64,000 nt of DNA from NCBI RefSeq assembly GCF_001984175.1, contig NZ_MTQP01000069.1, forward strand, positions 372,001 through 436,000, read 5' to 3'. The translations under genes and the position numbers were made by a program. This stretch comes from Saccharothrix sp. ALI-22-I (GTDB taxonomy: Bacteria; Actinomycetota; Actinomycetes; Mycobacteriales; Pseudonocardiaceae). This document shows positions 45,101 through 52,615 of this stretch, one piece after another. Each line of letters starts with the position of its first letter. Within the stretch, counting starts at the first letter, position 1. Below the pieces are notes generated by a model, which was not told the DNA's origin, searched no databases, and was given only the letters and a program-made list of their open reading frames with translations.

Positions 45101-46587
45101 AGATCGGTTCCGGGCTCGGTTCCGCGCCGCCCGCCAACCTGGTGATCCTGCCGATCGTGTTCCAGGGCGAGACGCTGGGCGTGATCGAGCTGGGGTCGTT
45201 CGGCGAGTTCACCGAGGTCCACCTGGACCTGTTGGACCAGCTCAAGGAGAACATCGGCGTCAACCTGAACACCATGCTGGCCAACGCGCGGACGGACAGC
45301 CTGCTGGTGGAGTCGCAGCGGCTGACCGAGGAGCTGCGGGCCGGTTCGGTGGAGCTGGAGGCGCGGGCGCGGCAGCTGTCGTCGGCGTCGAAGTACAAGT
45401 CGGAGTTCATGGCGAACATGTCGCACGAGCTGCGCACGCCGTTGAACAGCCTGCTGATCCTGGCGAAGTTGTTGGCGGACAACCTGGACGGCAACCTGAA
45501 CCCGAAGCAGGTGGAGTTCGCCCGGACCATCCACTCGTCGGGTACGGACTTGTTGCAGCTGATCGACGACATCCTCGACCTGACGAAGGTCGAGGCCGGG
45601 CACATGCAGGTGCTGACCGACCCGGTGCGGGTGTCGGACGTGGTGACCTACGTCGAGACGTTGACCATGCCGTTGGCGGCGGAGAAGGGGCTGGACTTCG
45701 AGGTCGTCGTGGAACCCGATGTCCCGCCCACCCTGCACACCGACGAGCACCGGTTGCAGCAGATCTTGCGGAACTTGTTGTCGAACGCGGTGAAGTTCAC
45801 CCACGAAGGTGAGATCAAGCTGCGGATCAGGGTGGTCGAGGGCGGCTCGGTGGCGTTCGACGTGCAGGACACCGGTATCGGTATCCCGGCGGACAAGCTG
45901 TCGGTGATCTTCGAGGCGTTCCAGCAGGCGGACGGCACGACGTCGCGCAAGTACGGCGGGACGGGGTTGGGCCTGTCGATCAGCCGGGAGTTGGCGACGT
46001 TGCTGGACGGGCGGCTGGATGTGCGGTCCGAGCCGGGGGTCGGGTCGACGTTCACGTTGTACCTGCCGTTGGGCGAGCAGGGTCTGGTGCCGCCGGTCGT
46101 GGCGGAGCCGGAGGCCTTGCCTGAGCTGCTGACGCCCGCTGATTCGGTGCCGCAGTCGTTGATCGCGCCGTCGGAGCTGCCGCCGGCGCCGATGCGGTTC
46201 CACGGTGAGAAGGTGCTGATCGTCGATGACGATTTGCGGAATGTTTTTGCGTTGACGTCGGTGTTGGAGCTGCACGGGTTGCAGGTGATCTACGCGGACA
46301 ACGGGATCACCGGGGTGCGGGCGTTGGAGCAGTACGACGACGTCACGTTGGTGTTGATGGACATCATGATGCCGGAGTTGGACGGGAACGCGACCATGGC
46401 TGCTATTCGGGCAATGGCGCGGTATGCCGATCTGCCGGTGATCGCGGTGACGGCTAAGGCGATGAAGGGGGACCGGGAGAAGTCGTTGGCTTCCGGGGCT
46501 ACGGATTATGTGACGAAGCCGGTGGATACCGAGCACTTGCTGCGGTTGATCGCGTTCTACCTGGGGGTTGAGCACGAGCAGGAGTGA
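42136..46587 (+). CDS. Soluble hybrid histidine kinase with nine-unit HAMP array
   Basis: This 1483-residue protein has no membrane segments. After a divergent HAMP-like start come nine units of about 92 residues (roughly residues 95-890), each with GDLSQKI, ARGEI-LELK and EVTRVAREVGTDGRLGGQA followed by GVAGTWRDLTD. Then come GAF (about 905-1065), a HisKA domain with His1097 in SHELRTPLN, an HATPase domain (NLLSNAVKF, DTGIGIP, GGTGLGLSIS) and a receiver domain with phosphoacceptor Asp1409 in LMDIMMPELDG. The architecture matches group III hybrid kinases (Nik1/Os-1 like), whose HAMP arrays sense osmotic or envelope stress in fungi. GTG start. No output response regulator is adjacent. Confidence 0.95.
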   Translation: MTTAQDDTDVTLARLLTAMREMKDGNFRRRLVVPRDGVTAELAEVFNEIAERNQWLVGELARVHQSVGQEGRLGERLPPSTGTGGWQLAANSVNGLIDDLTRPTAELSRVLAAVAEGDLSQEIVVDARGEVAALVESFNSMTATLRTFAGEVTRVAREIGTDGRLGGTAVVPGVAGTWKDLTDSVNFMSDNLTQQVRDIAQVATAVAQGDLSQKITVTVAGEMLELKDTVNTMVDQLSSFADEVTRVAREVGTDGRLGGQAQVPGVAGTWRDLTDNVNFMANNLTSQVRNIAQVATAVAQGDLSQKITVDARGEILELKSTINTMVDQLSSFADEVTRVAREVGTDGRLGGQAQVPGVAGTWRDLTDSVNFMAGNLTSQVRNIAQVTTAVAQGDLSQKIDVDARGEILQLKTTINTMVDQLSSFAAEVTRVAREVGSDGRLGGQAQVPGVAGTWRDLTDSVNFMAGNLTSQVRNIAQVATAVARGDLSQKITVNARGEILELKDTINTMVDQLSSFADEVTRVAREVGTDGRLGGQAQVPGVAGTWRDLTDSVNFMANNLTAQVRSIAQVTTAVAGGDLSQKITVDARGEILELKSTINTMVDQLSSFADEVTRVAREVGTDGRLGGQARVPGVAGTWKDLTDNVNVMADNLSTQVRSIAAVATAVAGGDLSKKIAVEAKGEVAALADTINGMVDTLRAFADEVTRVSREVGTEGILGGQARVPNVAGTWKDLTENVNFMANNLTSQVRNIAQVTTAVALGDLSKKIDVDARGEILELKTTINTMVDQLSSFADEVTRVAREVGTEGKLGGQAEVEGVSGTWKRLTENVNELAGNLTRQVRAIAVVATAVTAGDLTRQITVEASGEVAELKDNINRMIGNLRASTRANQEQDWLKTNLARLSGQMQGHRDLNAMASLVISELTPLVSAQHGAFFLVNPESSALDLTASYGYRPRGGRPKRFMRGESLVGQVAVEKKTVLVTDVPPGYIEIGSGLGSAPPANLVILPIVFQGETLGVIELGSFGEFTEVHLDLLDQLKENIGVNLNTMLANARTDSLLVESQRLTEELRAGSVELEARARQLSSASKYKSEFMANMSHELRTPLNSLLILAKLLADNLDGNLNPKQVEFARTIHSSGTDLLQLIDDILDLTKVEAGHMQVLTDPVRVSDVVTYVETLTMPLAAEKGLDFEVVVEPDVPPTLHTDEHRLQQILRNLLSNAVKFTHEGEIKLRIRVVEGGSVAFDVQDTGIGIPADKLSVIFEAFQQADGTTSRKYGGTGLGLSISRELATLLDGRLDVRSEPGVGSTFTLYLPLGEQGLVPPVVAEPEALPELLTPADSVPQSLIAPSELPPAPMRFHGEKVLIVDDDLRNVFALTSVLELHGLQVIYADNGITGVRALEQYDDVTLVLMDIMMPELDGNATMAAIRAMARYADLPVIAVTAKAMKGDREKSLASGATDYVTKPVDTEHLLRLIAFYLGVEHEQE
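42430..44790 (+). repeat. 276-bp coding tandem repeat (HAMP array)
   Basis: The stretch GACCAGCTGTCGTCGTTCGC recurs in phase every 276 bp, with very few base changes among the middle copies. Nine protein units are visible. Near-identity at the DNA level, including silent positions, points to recent expansion or gene conversion. Confidence 0.92.
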
Positions 46588-46601
46588 TCTGGTGGTTGCA
46601 G

Positions 46602-46618
46602 GGCCGTGTTGCACGGCC
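46602..46618 (+). terminator. Short hairpin after the histidine kinase gene
   Basis: GGCCGTG and CACGGCC pair perfectly over a TTG loop, 14 bases past the stop codon. It is short and has no T run, so its strength is doubtful. Confidence 0.5.
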
Positions 46619-46905
46619 GTGGGTTGGGTCCGGCTCGTCGGCCCCCGGAGGTTTGTTGTGATCTTGGGGGATTGACTGGCGGGGATTGACTGGCTTCGTC
46701 GGCTTGCGGTGGTCCCCGTCGTGGGTTGGCGGTTGGCGGACGGCGGCGGGTCCGTTGTGGGTGATCGTTGGCTGGACGTTGGTGCGGCGTTGGCGGGAGT
46801 GCCTTGACTCCTCGATGCGGGCCTCGACGGTGGGCCCCGACGGGTTCGCGCCATATCCGGTGCGGTTCGACCACGTGCTCACGTGTTCCGAGGAAGGTCC
46901 GGCTC
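46619..46905. other. Gene-free spacer before the WXG100-like genes, with a 14-bp tandem duplication
   Basis: GGGGATTGACTGGC occurs twice back to back at 46667-46680 and 46681-46694. Each copy holds TTGACT, a good -35 hexamer, so it may form a duplicated promoter element. The rest is G/T-rich on the plus strand and carries no supported gene. Confidence 0.5.
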
Positions 46906-48144
46906 ATGGCATCGGCTACCGCTGAACAGCCCAGGCTCAGGAAGGCGCTGGCCAGGCCTGAGTTCGCCCAGCGCATCGAGACGATCGGCCGCGAGGCTGA
47001 AGCCGAGCCCGAGTCCGTCGCGGGCCTGCCGTCTGGCTTGGGTGGTGCGGCGCCTGAAGGCGATCCGTTCCAGCGCCTGCAGGGTGTCGCCGGTTGGGTG
47101 ATCGACTACGTGGCGTTCCTGCGGCAGCCGATCGACCAGTTGCAGGGAGACCCACGGAGCGTCAAGGCCACTTCCGACGCGATCAAGTCGGCGGCGGAGC
47201 GGATGCGGACGTTGACCGAGACGCACCGCACGACGTTGGCGCAGCCCGTGGGGTGGAGCGGCAACTCGCAGGAGGCGTTCAAGAGCAGCATGGACGCCCT
47301 CGGCCAGGAGTTGGACTCGCTGGCCAACGTGGTGGACAAGAAGGGCGTGGTCGTCGCCACGACCGGCGCGATGGTGCAGGCGCTGCGCGACATGGTCGTC
47401 GACCTGGTCACGCGGTACTCGGACTCGCTGGTGCCGGGCGCGATCACGGCGTATGTCATGGCTCCGTTCACGTTCGGCGCGTCCATCGCCGTGTTCCTCG
47501 GCTCAGTGGTGTCCAGCGCGGTGGAGTTGGGCACCGCCATCGCGGCGAAGATGGACAGCCTGGCCGCCGCGCTGACCCGCCAGGCGGACCGCTTGAAGAA
47601 GCTCGACGAGATCTCCGACGATGTCACCAAGGGCTGGGAGCGGTTCGACGCCGCCGCCGAGGGGACGACAAAGGCGAGCAGGATGCTGGCGCGCACTTCG
47701 TCGACCCCCGCGCAGGCCGCAGTGCGGCCCACCGGACGCCTTCTGTCCGACACCGAAGGCCTCACCATGGTACGACCCCTCCTGCTCACGGATGCCGAAG
47801 AGGTCACCACCGCTCGGCGGTCCACGGCCCCGCTCGAACCCGCGCAGTACCGCACGGCGATGGCCGTGGAAGCGCAGCCACTCCAGCCCACGCGCATGAG
47901 CCAAGCGGTCCACGCCACCGCCCCGCTCGCGCCGACGGAGTCGATGACCCATGTGAGGGCAGCGGAACAGCACGTCCTCCACACCAACCAAACGACAGAG
48001 GCTCCCCTTCTGAGGGCAACAGAACCACAGGTCCAAGCCCGCCAGGCGACTGAAGCCACCACGTACGTCAAGGCAACAGAACCGCAGGTCCAAGCCCGCC
48101 AGGCGACAGAGGCCACGTACGTGAGGGCGCCGGGTGCCGATTAG
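46906..48144 (+). CDS. WXG100-like (type VII secretion substrate-like) protein with C-terminal repeats
   Basis: This protein of about 412 aa has a helical core with WSGNSQEAFKSSMDALGQEL (a W-x-G turn between two helices), as in WXG100/PPE proteins. A hydrophobic stretch follows (GAITAYVMAPFTFGASIAVF) and then a helical SLAAALTRQADRLKKLDEI tail. The last 100 residues are Thr/Ala/Gln-rich and end in two 19-residue repeats of ATEPQVQARQATEATYV. ATG 46906 has GAGGAAGG eight bases upstream. It is followed 73 bases later by a second WXG-like gene. No ESX core component (EccC, EccB or MycP) is in the window. Export by a type VII system is inference. Confidence 0.7.
   Translation: MASATAEQPRLRKALARPEFAQRIETIGREAEAEPESVAGLPSGLGGAAPEGDPFQRLQGVAGWVIDYVAFLRQPIDQLQGDPRSVKATSDAIKSAAERMRTLTETHRTTLAQPVGWSGNSQEAFKSSMDALGQELDSLANVVDKKGVVVATTGAMVQALRDMVVDLVTRYSDSLVPGAITAYVMAPFTFGASIAVFLGSVVSSAVELGTAIAAKMDSLAAALTRQADRLKKLDEISDDVTKGWERFDAAAEGTTKASRMLARTSSTPAQAAVRPTGRLLSDTEGLTMVRPLLLTDAEEVTTARRSTAPLEPAQYRTAMAVEAQPLQPTRMSQAVHATAPLAPTESMTHVRAAEQHVLHTNQTTEAPLLRATEPQVQARQATEATTYVKATEPQVQARQATEATYVRAPGAD
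48015..48115 (+). repeat. 57-bp direct repeat in the WXG100-like gene
   Basis: Copies starting at 48015 and 48072 (offset 57 bp, 19 codons) are nearly identical over about 44 bases and encode the AT-E-PQVQARQATEAT repeats. Confidence 0.85.
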
Positions 48145-48217
48145 GCGCTGACGGCGGCCGAGCACCGGCGTCCCCTCTCAACCGGCTCCCTTCCCTGCAC
48201 CCTGCGGAGGCATTCCC

Positions 48218-50128
48218 GTGGTCACCACCGATCTGTCGCCCACTTCGACCAGTCCACAGACGCCCAGCGGCGTCGGCTCGGGGTTCACGATGGAGCGGTC
48301 CGCTATGGACACGCTCCAGCAGCATGCGAGCGGCCTGCGCACCGGCTACGAGGAGGTGGTGTCGCAGTTGTCGGGGCAGACCCTGGTGGGCAACGCGCTG
48401 GGCACCGTGGGCGTGTCCTTCGTGGACGCGTTCAACAGTTCCGCCGGCAGGTCGATCGAGCAGGCGAACCGCGCCGCCACGACGATGGGCCAGGTCGGTG
48501 ACCGCCTGAAGGCCACCGCGTCGACCCACTTCGACACAGACCGCGCCAACGGCGAGGAGTTCTCGAAGCTCGAACCCACTACGACCTCCGAGAAGCTGCC
48601 GGGCGCGCCATCGACGCCATCGGAGGAGAGGCCCCGGACCACCGGCGGCCAGGCACCGGCGGCCGTCCCTGCCGAGCAGATCAACGCCGGCCAGGAGACC
48701 GTCCCGCAGACCACCACCGCTACCGCGCCGACCGGACCGCTCCCCGGTACCGGCGGCCCGGCTCCTGATGCCGCCACGACGGCGTCCGCCCCGACGATGC
48801 CGAACGCCCCCGCTACGGCAACGATGCCCACGGCCCCCACCGCTCCCACTACGGCGGCGATGCCGGCGATGCCGAACATCCCGGATCCCGTAGCACGCAT
48901 ACCGGCGTTCGATGCGGGCGGTGTCGGTGGGACGGACTCGGCGGCTACCAAAACCGCATCAGCGGCGCAGATGTCGAGCGCTCCCACGGCCCCGGCTGCG
49001 GCCATGCCCTCAATTCCGGCCATGCCCCAGACTCCCGCGATGCCGCCGACTCCCGCGATGCCGCCGATCCCCTCGATGCCGGACATCCCCGGCATGACCA
49101 GCGGCACGGGCGTGCCGGGTGGAGCGAACACGCCGGGCGCCACCGGGAAGACGTCCGCACCGGGTCAGCTCGGGACGCCGGACGTGAGCGCCCCGACCGG
49201 CGGAGCCAAGCCGCCCGTCTCGGCCGGTGCCGTCAAGATGCCGGAGATCCCCCAGCCGACCGGTGGCACCACCTCCGCGGCCGTGCCCAGGATGCCCGCT
49301 ATGCCGTCGATCCCGGACTTCCCCTTGCCGAGCGGCCCCGGCGGCGAAGCGAAACTGCCCTCGGCTCCCGACACGACCGGCCTGTCAGCACGGCTCAACC
49401 CGCCCACCATGCCGTCCATGCCGTCCATGCCGGATCTTCCCGGCAGCCCCCAGCAGGGCGGCGCAGGGCACGGTGGGGCCTCTGAGCCGGACAACAAGCC
49501 TTCGCAGTCGCCGAACGACGTGGCCGGCGACGCCCGCAAGCCGGGGGACGAGGGCCGCTCCGACCGACACCACGGGCAGGACGGCGAGCATGACGGCCGC
49601 CACCGTGAGCCCGGCGACGACCCGACGAAGCCCGACGGGCTCCGCGACGCGATCGGCAAGGACGAAAAGGACCAGCACGGATTCCCGGTCACCTCGGTGG
49701 ACGGGAAGCCCCACATCGACTTGCGCGACATCCCGCAGGAGCAGGGTGAGCGCTGGTTGGACAACATCCGCGACATCATCGACACCAAGGCCGACGGTTC
49801 GTTCTTCTGGGCGGGCGACACCATCGACACCCAGGGGCAACGCCATTCGCTGATGGACCTGGCCGAATTCATGGCGAACCTGGACAACCAGGACAGCCCG
49901 AGGCCGGGGTTCGAGGCCGGTGCGGAGCCGTCTGCCGCCGTGGCCGCCAGTCCCGCGCGCAGCGCCAACGGCGACGTCTACGTCCTGCTAAGCCCTGATC
50001 GCGAGCCGGGCACCCCGGTCGACATGACCGATTTCCCGACGCTCCAAACCAACCCCAGGGTCGAGCGGGTGTTCGCCATCGACGTCGTGACCGGCAAGGA
50101 GCACCAGATTCACCCACCGGTGTCCTGA
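48218..50128 (+). CDS. Large WXG-like effector candidate with Met-Pro repeats and unknown C-terminal domain
   Basis: This 636-residue protein starts with a helical ESX/EspC-like region (residues 20-125: MERSAMDTLQQHASGLRTGY, then helix-rich to HFDTDRANGEEF). Residues 130-430 are low-complexity Pro/Thr/Ala with MPAMPSIP-type repeats. Then comes a charged spacer (RSDRHHGQDGEHDGRHREPG), and a folded-looking C-terminal domain of about 150 residues beginning FPVTSVDGKPHIDLRDIP, with GSFFWAGDTIDTQGQ and later NPRVERVFAIDVVTGKE. The layout (secretion head, repeat stalk, unique tip) is that of polymorphic toxins. No immunity gene is adjacent on the same strand. GTG 48218 has GGAGG seven bases upstream. 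Function not assigned. Confidence 0.7.
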   Translation: MVTTDLSPTSTSPQTPSGVGSGFTMERSAMDTLQQHASGLRTGYEEVVSQLSGQTLVGNALGTVGVSFVDAFNSSAGRSIEQANRAATTMGQVGDRLKATASTHFDTDRANGEEFSKLEPTTTSEKLPGAPSTPSEERPRTTGGQAPAAVPAEQINAGQETVPQTTTATAPTGPLPGTGGPAPDAATTASAPTMPNAPATATMPTAPTAPTTAAMPAMPNIPDPVARIPAFDAGGVGGTDSAATKTASAAQMSSAPTAPAAAMPSIPAMPQTPAMPPTPAMPPIPSMPDIPGMTSGTGVPGGANTPGATGKTSAPGQLGTPDVSAPTGGAKPPVSAGAVKMPEIPQPTGGTTSAAVPRMPAMPSIPDFPLPSGPGGEAKLPSAPDTTGLSARLNPPTMPSMPSMPDLPGSPQQGGAGHGGASEPDNKPSQSPNDVAGDARKPGDEGRSDRHHGQDGEHDGRHREPGDDPTKPDGLRDAIGKDEKDQHGFPVTSVDGKPHIDLRDIPQEQGERWLDNIRDIIDTKADGSFFWAGDTIDTQGQRHSLMDLAEFMANLDNQDSPRPGFEAGAEPSAAVAASPARSANGDVYVLLSPDREPGTPVDMTDFPTLQTNPRVERVFAIDVVTGKEHQIHPPVS

Positions 50129-50243
50129 GAGGGCAACTGATGTTGCGGGAGCAGATCGATGAGGGTGACAAGGCCCTGACCGGGCGGTGGCACGCGGCAC
50201 CGGCTCGGTATCCCCCTGGGCGCCGGCGATGTCGGCGGGGTGG

Positions 50244-51107
50244 TCAGGTCAGGGCGGTGATGAGGCGGTGGCAGCGGAGGGGGTCTTCGGTCAGGCCGTT
50301 GGCCTGGCCCCAGAGCCAGTAGTCGACGGCGCGGAAGACGACCCAGTTCCGGGCGTGGTCGAGGGGTAAGTCCGCCGAATCGGTGACGATGTCCAGGTGT
50401 CCGGTGATGGCGGTGTCGTCGGGCATCTCGTCGAGTCTGGTCCACAGGACGCGGGCCAGGTCGTAGGCGATGTCGCCGCGCAGCAGGATCGGGTCGACGG
50501 TGAGCCAGGGTTCGCGCGAGCCCGCCAGGACCTGGGCCGAGTGCAGGTCGCCGTTCACCGCCAGGTCCGACGACGTGGTGATCAGGGTCTCGGCCGCCTT
50601 CTCACCTTCGCGCAGGAACGCCACGTCGAACGGTCTCCCCTGGCGCGCCCAGGCGGCTTCCAGGGTTGAGGCGCGGGCGTGGGCCAGGTCGGCGGTTGAT
50701 CGGGCGGTCGGTGGTGCGGACACGGCCAGTCGTCGGGCCATCACGCCGAGCACCGCCATCGCCTCGTCCGACGGCAGGTCGAGCGCGGTGCGGTGCATGT
50801 CCAGGCGTTCCAGGAGCATCGCGCTGGCGGTCGGGTCGGCGTCGATCAGGAGCACGGTCCCCCGGCCTTGCCAGAAGCGCAGCGCCTCGACGTGCGAGGT
50901 CACGTCCTCGCTGGGCGCGTTCAGCCGCAGCACCAAGGGCGTGCCGTCCCGCGTCACGGGGATCGCCAGCGCGTGCGAACCGTGTGCGACCGGGCCGTCG
51001 GGGCGGAGGTCCCAGACCGTCAACCGCTCCTCGATCGCCGCCGGCAGGGCGGCCAACCATGCCTGGTCACGAGGAATCGGCGAGTTCCGGAAGGTCTCGG
51101 GAATCAC
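50244..51107 (-). CDS. Aminoglycoside phosphotransferase, streptomycin 6-kinase-like
   Basis: This 287-residue protein has the APH(6)/hydroxyurea-kinase fold: LRLNAPSEDVTSHVEALRFW in the ATP lobe, the catalytic loop LAVNGDLHSAQVLAG with its Asp, and a metal-binding VDPILLRGDIAYDLARVLW. It would phosphorylate an aminoglycoside such as streptomycin, though many chromosomal homologues have no proven drug substrate. The GTG start overlaps the stop of the STAS gene in GTGA, so it is the second gene of a two-gene unit with an anti-sigma antagonist, an unusual partner. Confidence 0.85.
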   Translation of the reverse strand: MIPETFRNSPIPRDQAWLAALPAAIEERLTVWDLRPDGPVAHGSHALAIPVTRDGTPLVLRLNAPSEDVTSHVEALRFWQGRGTVLLIDADPTASAMLLERLDMHRTALDLPSDEAMAVLGVMARRLAVSAPPTARSTADLAHARASTLEAAWARQGRPFDVAFLREGEKAAETLITTSSDLAVNGDLHSAQVLAGSREPWLTVDPILLRGDIAYDLARVLWTRLDEMPDDTAITGHLDIVTDSADLPLDHARNWVVFRAVDYWLWGQANGLTEDPLRCHRLITALT

Positions 51108-51436
51108 GCCGCAGGCGTGGTGGCCGACTCCACGGATTCGTGGATGTGCATGACCTCGGTCAACTCGGTCAGCCGGAACAGCTTGTGCACCGACGGTTGC
51201 AGGGACGCCATCCGGAACTGGCCTCCCACGCCATCCAGCCGGCGGTGCCAGTCGAGCATCAGGGACAGGCCCGTGGTGTCCATGAACGGCACGCCGCTCA
51301 GGTCCACGACCACCCTGGCGCCCGTGCTCTCTTCGAGGCGGTCGGACAGCATGGGGACGGTGTCCGCGTCGAGTTCGCCCGACACCGCGACGACCGTCCA
51401 GTCGCCCCGCACCTCACTGCGCACCTGCAACTCCAT
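51104..51436 (-). CDS. STAS-domain anti-sigma factor antagonist
   Basis: This 110-residue protein has the SpoIIAA/RsbV fold: VVAVSGELDADTVPMLSDRL, then VVVDLSGVPFMDTTGLSLML. The switch motif normally D-S-S-G is D-T-T-G here, with Thr at the phosphorylation position. It should bind a serine-kinase anti-sigma factor and free a sigma factor when dephosphorylated. The divergent gene at 51650 encodes such a kinase-like protein and the window also holds a SpoIIE-type phosphatase at 40646. Confidence 0.88.
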   Translation of the reverse strand: MELQVRSEVRGDWTVVAVSGELDADTVPMLSDRLEESTGARVVVDLSGVPFMDTTGLSLMLDWHRRLDGVGGQFRMASLQPSVHKLFRLTELTEVMHIHESVESATTPAA

Positions 51437-51649
51437 GGTGCCCGAGCCTAGGCCACCCGGTGCGTCTCACGTCGCCACCGTTCACCCGCCACGCCGCCGC
51501 CGGTCGCGTCACGGCCGCTGGTGGCGTCACACGCGCTGGTCACCGCCACGCCGCCGGTCGCGGCCAGACGGCCGGTGAGCGCGACCACTCGGTGATCGGA
51601 GCGGAGGATGTGCGACGATGCGGTGACGGCCGATCGACGGGGAGCGGAT

Positions 51650-52036
51650 GTGCGCAACGAGCCAGCGGCGCCGGTGGCCGTGACGCTGCCCGCCTCAGCG
51701 GGCTCATCGGCGCGCGCGCGGCGGGTGGTGGGTGACGCGGCGTCAGCCTGGGGGCTGTCGGCCGACGTCGCCGACGATGCCGCCCTGGTGGTGACGGAAC
51801 TGGTGTCCAACGCGGTGGACCACGCGACCGGCCCGGTGGGGTTGACCGTGACGCGGACCACGTCCGGAATGCGGATCGACGTGTCCGACCGCTCGTCCTC
51901 GCTGCCCCAGCCAAGACCGGTGCAGGTCGACTCGGCACGCGGGCGCGGGCTGATCATCGTGGCGGCGTTGAGCCGGTCGTGGGGCGCCGAGCCGACGTCC
52001 GACGGCAAGGTCGTCTGGGCCGAGCTGGAAGCCTGA
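51650..52036 (+). CDS. Anti-sigma regulatory factor (GHKL ATPase, RsbW-like)
   Basis: This protein of about 128 aa has a GHKL ATP-binding domain. The N-box is LVVTELVSNAVDHA and a Gly-rich lid RGRGLIIVAAL follows. Proteins of this type phosphorylate STAS antagonists and sequester sigma factors. GTG 51650 has GGGGAG five bases upstream; an ATG at 51608 is in frame but overlaps its only ribosome-site-like sequence. It is divergent from the STAS gene, which is the probable partner. Confidence 0.85.
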   Translation: MRNEPAAPVAVTLPASAGSSARARRVVGDAASAWGLSADVADDAALVVTELVSNAVDHATGPVGLTVTRTTSGMRIDVSDRSSSLPQPRPVQVDSARGRGLIIVAALSRSWGAEPTSDGKVVWAELEA

Positions 52037-52110
52037 GGATCACGGCACCGGTCGGCGTTCAGGATGCCGAAAACGGGTATCCGGGGGTTGTCGACTAGTG
52101 AGGAGGTCAC

Positions 52111-52344
52111 GTGTCCACGACCGAAGCCGGTCAGGTGACCGGAACCCAGGACAAGGACTACAACATCATCTGGTTCGTCGAAGCGTGCCTGAGCAACGCG
52201 TTGCGGCTGGAGACATACATCTCCGACGCCGAGCGTGCGGGCGACGGGGAGCTGGCGGATTTCTTCCGCCGCGCTCAGGGTGAGAGCCGCAAGGGCGCCG
52301 AGCAGGGCAAGCAGCTGCTCGCGTCACGCCTTGCCCGACAGTAA
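52111..52344 (+). CDS. Small conserved helical protein
   Basis: This is a 77-residue protein. After a Thr/Gly-rich head come two predicted helices: DYNIIWFVEACLSNALRLETY with ISDAERAGDGELADFFRRAQ, then RKGAEQGKQLLASRLA. Its pattern resembles small stress-associated or ferritin-like helical-hairpin proteins of actinobacteria, but no metal-ligand set is present. GTG start with GAGGAGG upstream. Closed by a strong hairpin. Function unknown. Confidence 0.7.
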   Translation: MSTTEAGQVTGTQDKDYNIIWFVEACLSNALRLETYISDAERAGDGELADFFRRAQGESRKGAEQGKQLLASRLARQ

Positions 52345-52364
52345 GCGCACAGCGGTAGGACAGG

Positions 52365-52395
52365 AAGGGCCGCCCTCGACCGGAGGGCGGCCCTT
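52365..52395. terminator. Bidirectional terminator between two convergent small genes
   Basis: AAGGGCCGCCCTC (52365-52377) pairs with GAGGGCGGCCCTT (52383-52395), a perfect 13-bp stem with a GACCG loop. It lies 20 bases after the plus-strand stop and 20 bases after the minus-strand stop. Confidence 0.88.
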
Positions 52396-52414
52396 GGTCC
52401 GGGTTCGGCGGGCG

Positions 52415-52615
52415 CTACTGCTGCTCGCGGAATCGGTCCAGACCCTCCTTGGCCTTGTCCGTGCCCTTCTGGATGTGCTCGGAGTGCTGACCGCCAGTCC
52501 GTTCGTCGGCGAATTGACCGGCCCGGTCGATGCCCTCGTCCGCCTTGTCGCCGTGCTGGCCGAGGGCGTCCTTGGCCTTGTTCTTCAGTTCGTCGAACTT
52601 GTCGCCAATGCCCAT
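52415..52615 (-). CDS. MT0933-like antitoxin-family protein
   Basis: This is a 66-residue protein starting MGIGDKFDELKNKAKDALGQ and continuing KADEGIDRAGQFADERTGGQ, the pattern of the Rv0909/MT0933 antitoxin family. In Mycobacterium the partner toxin is the SRPBCC-fold Rv0910; no such gene is next to this one, so it is an orphan. Stand-alone copies of this family are common in actinobacteria and may have a stress role of their own. GGAGG lies 11 bases upstream of the ATG. Confidence 0.75.
   Translation of the reverse strand: MGIGDKFDELKNKAKDALGQHGDKADEGIDRAGQFADERTGGQHSEHIQKGTDKAKEGLDRFREQQ

Noticed and set aside
42109..46854. 1581-codon open frame on the minus strand
   Set aside because: It is antisense to the hybrid kinase, repeats with the HAMP period and has no sensible start or homology.
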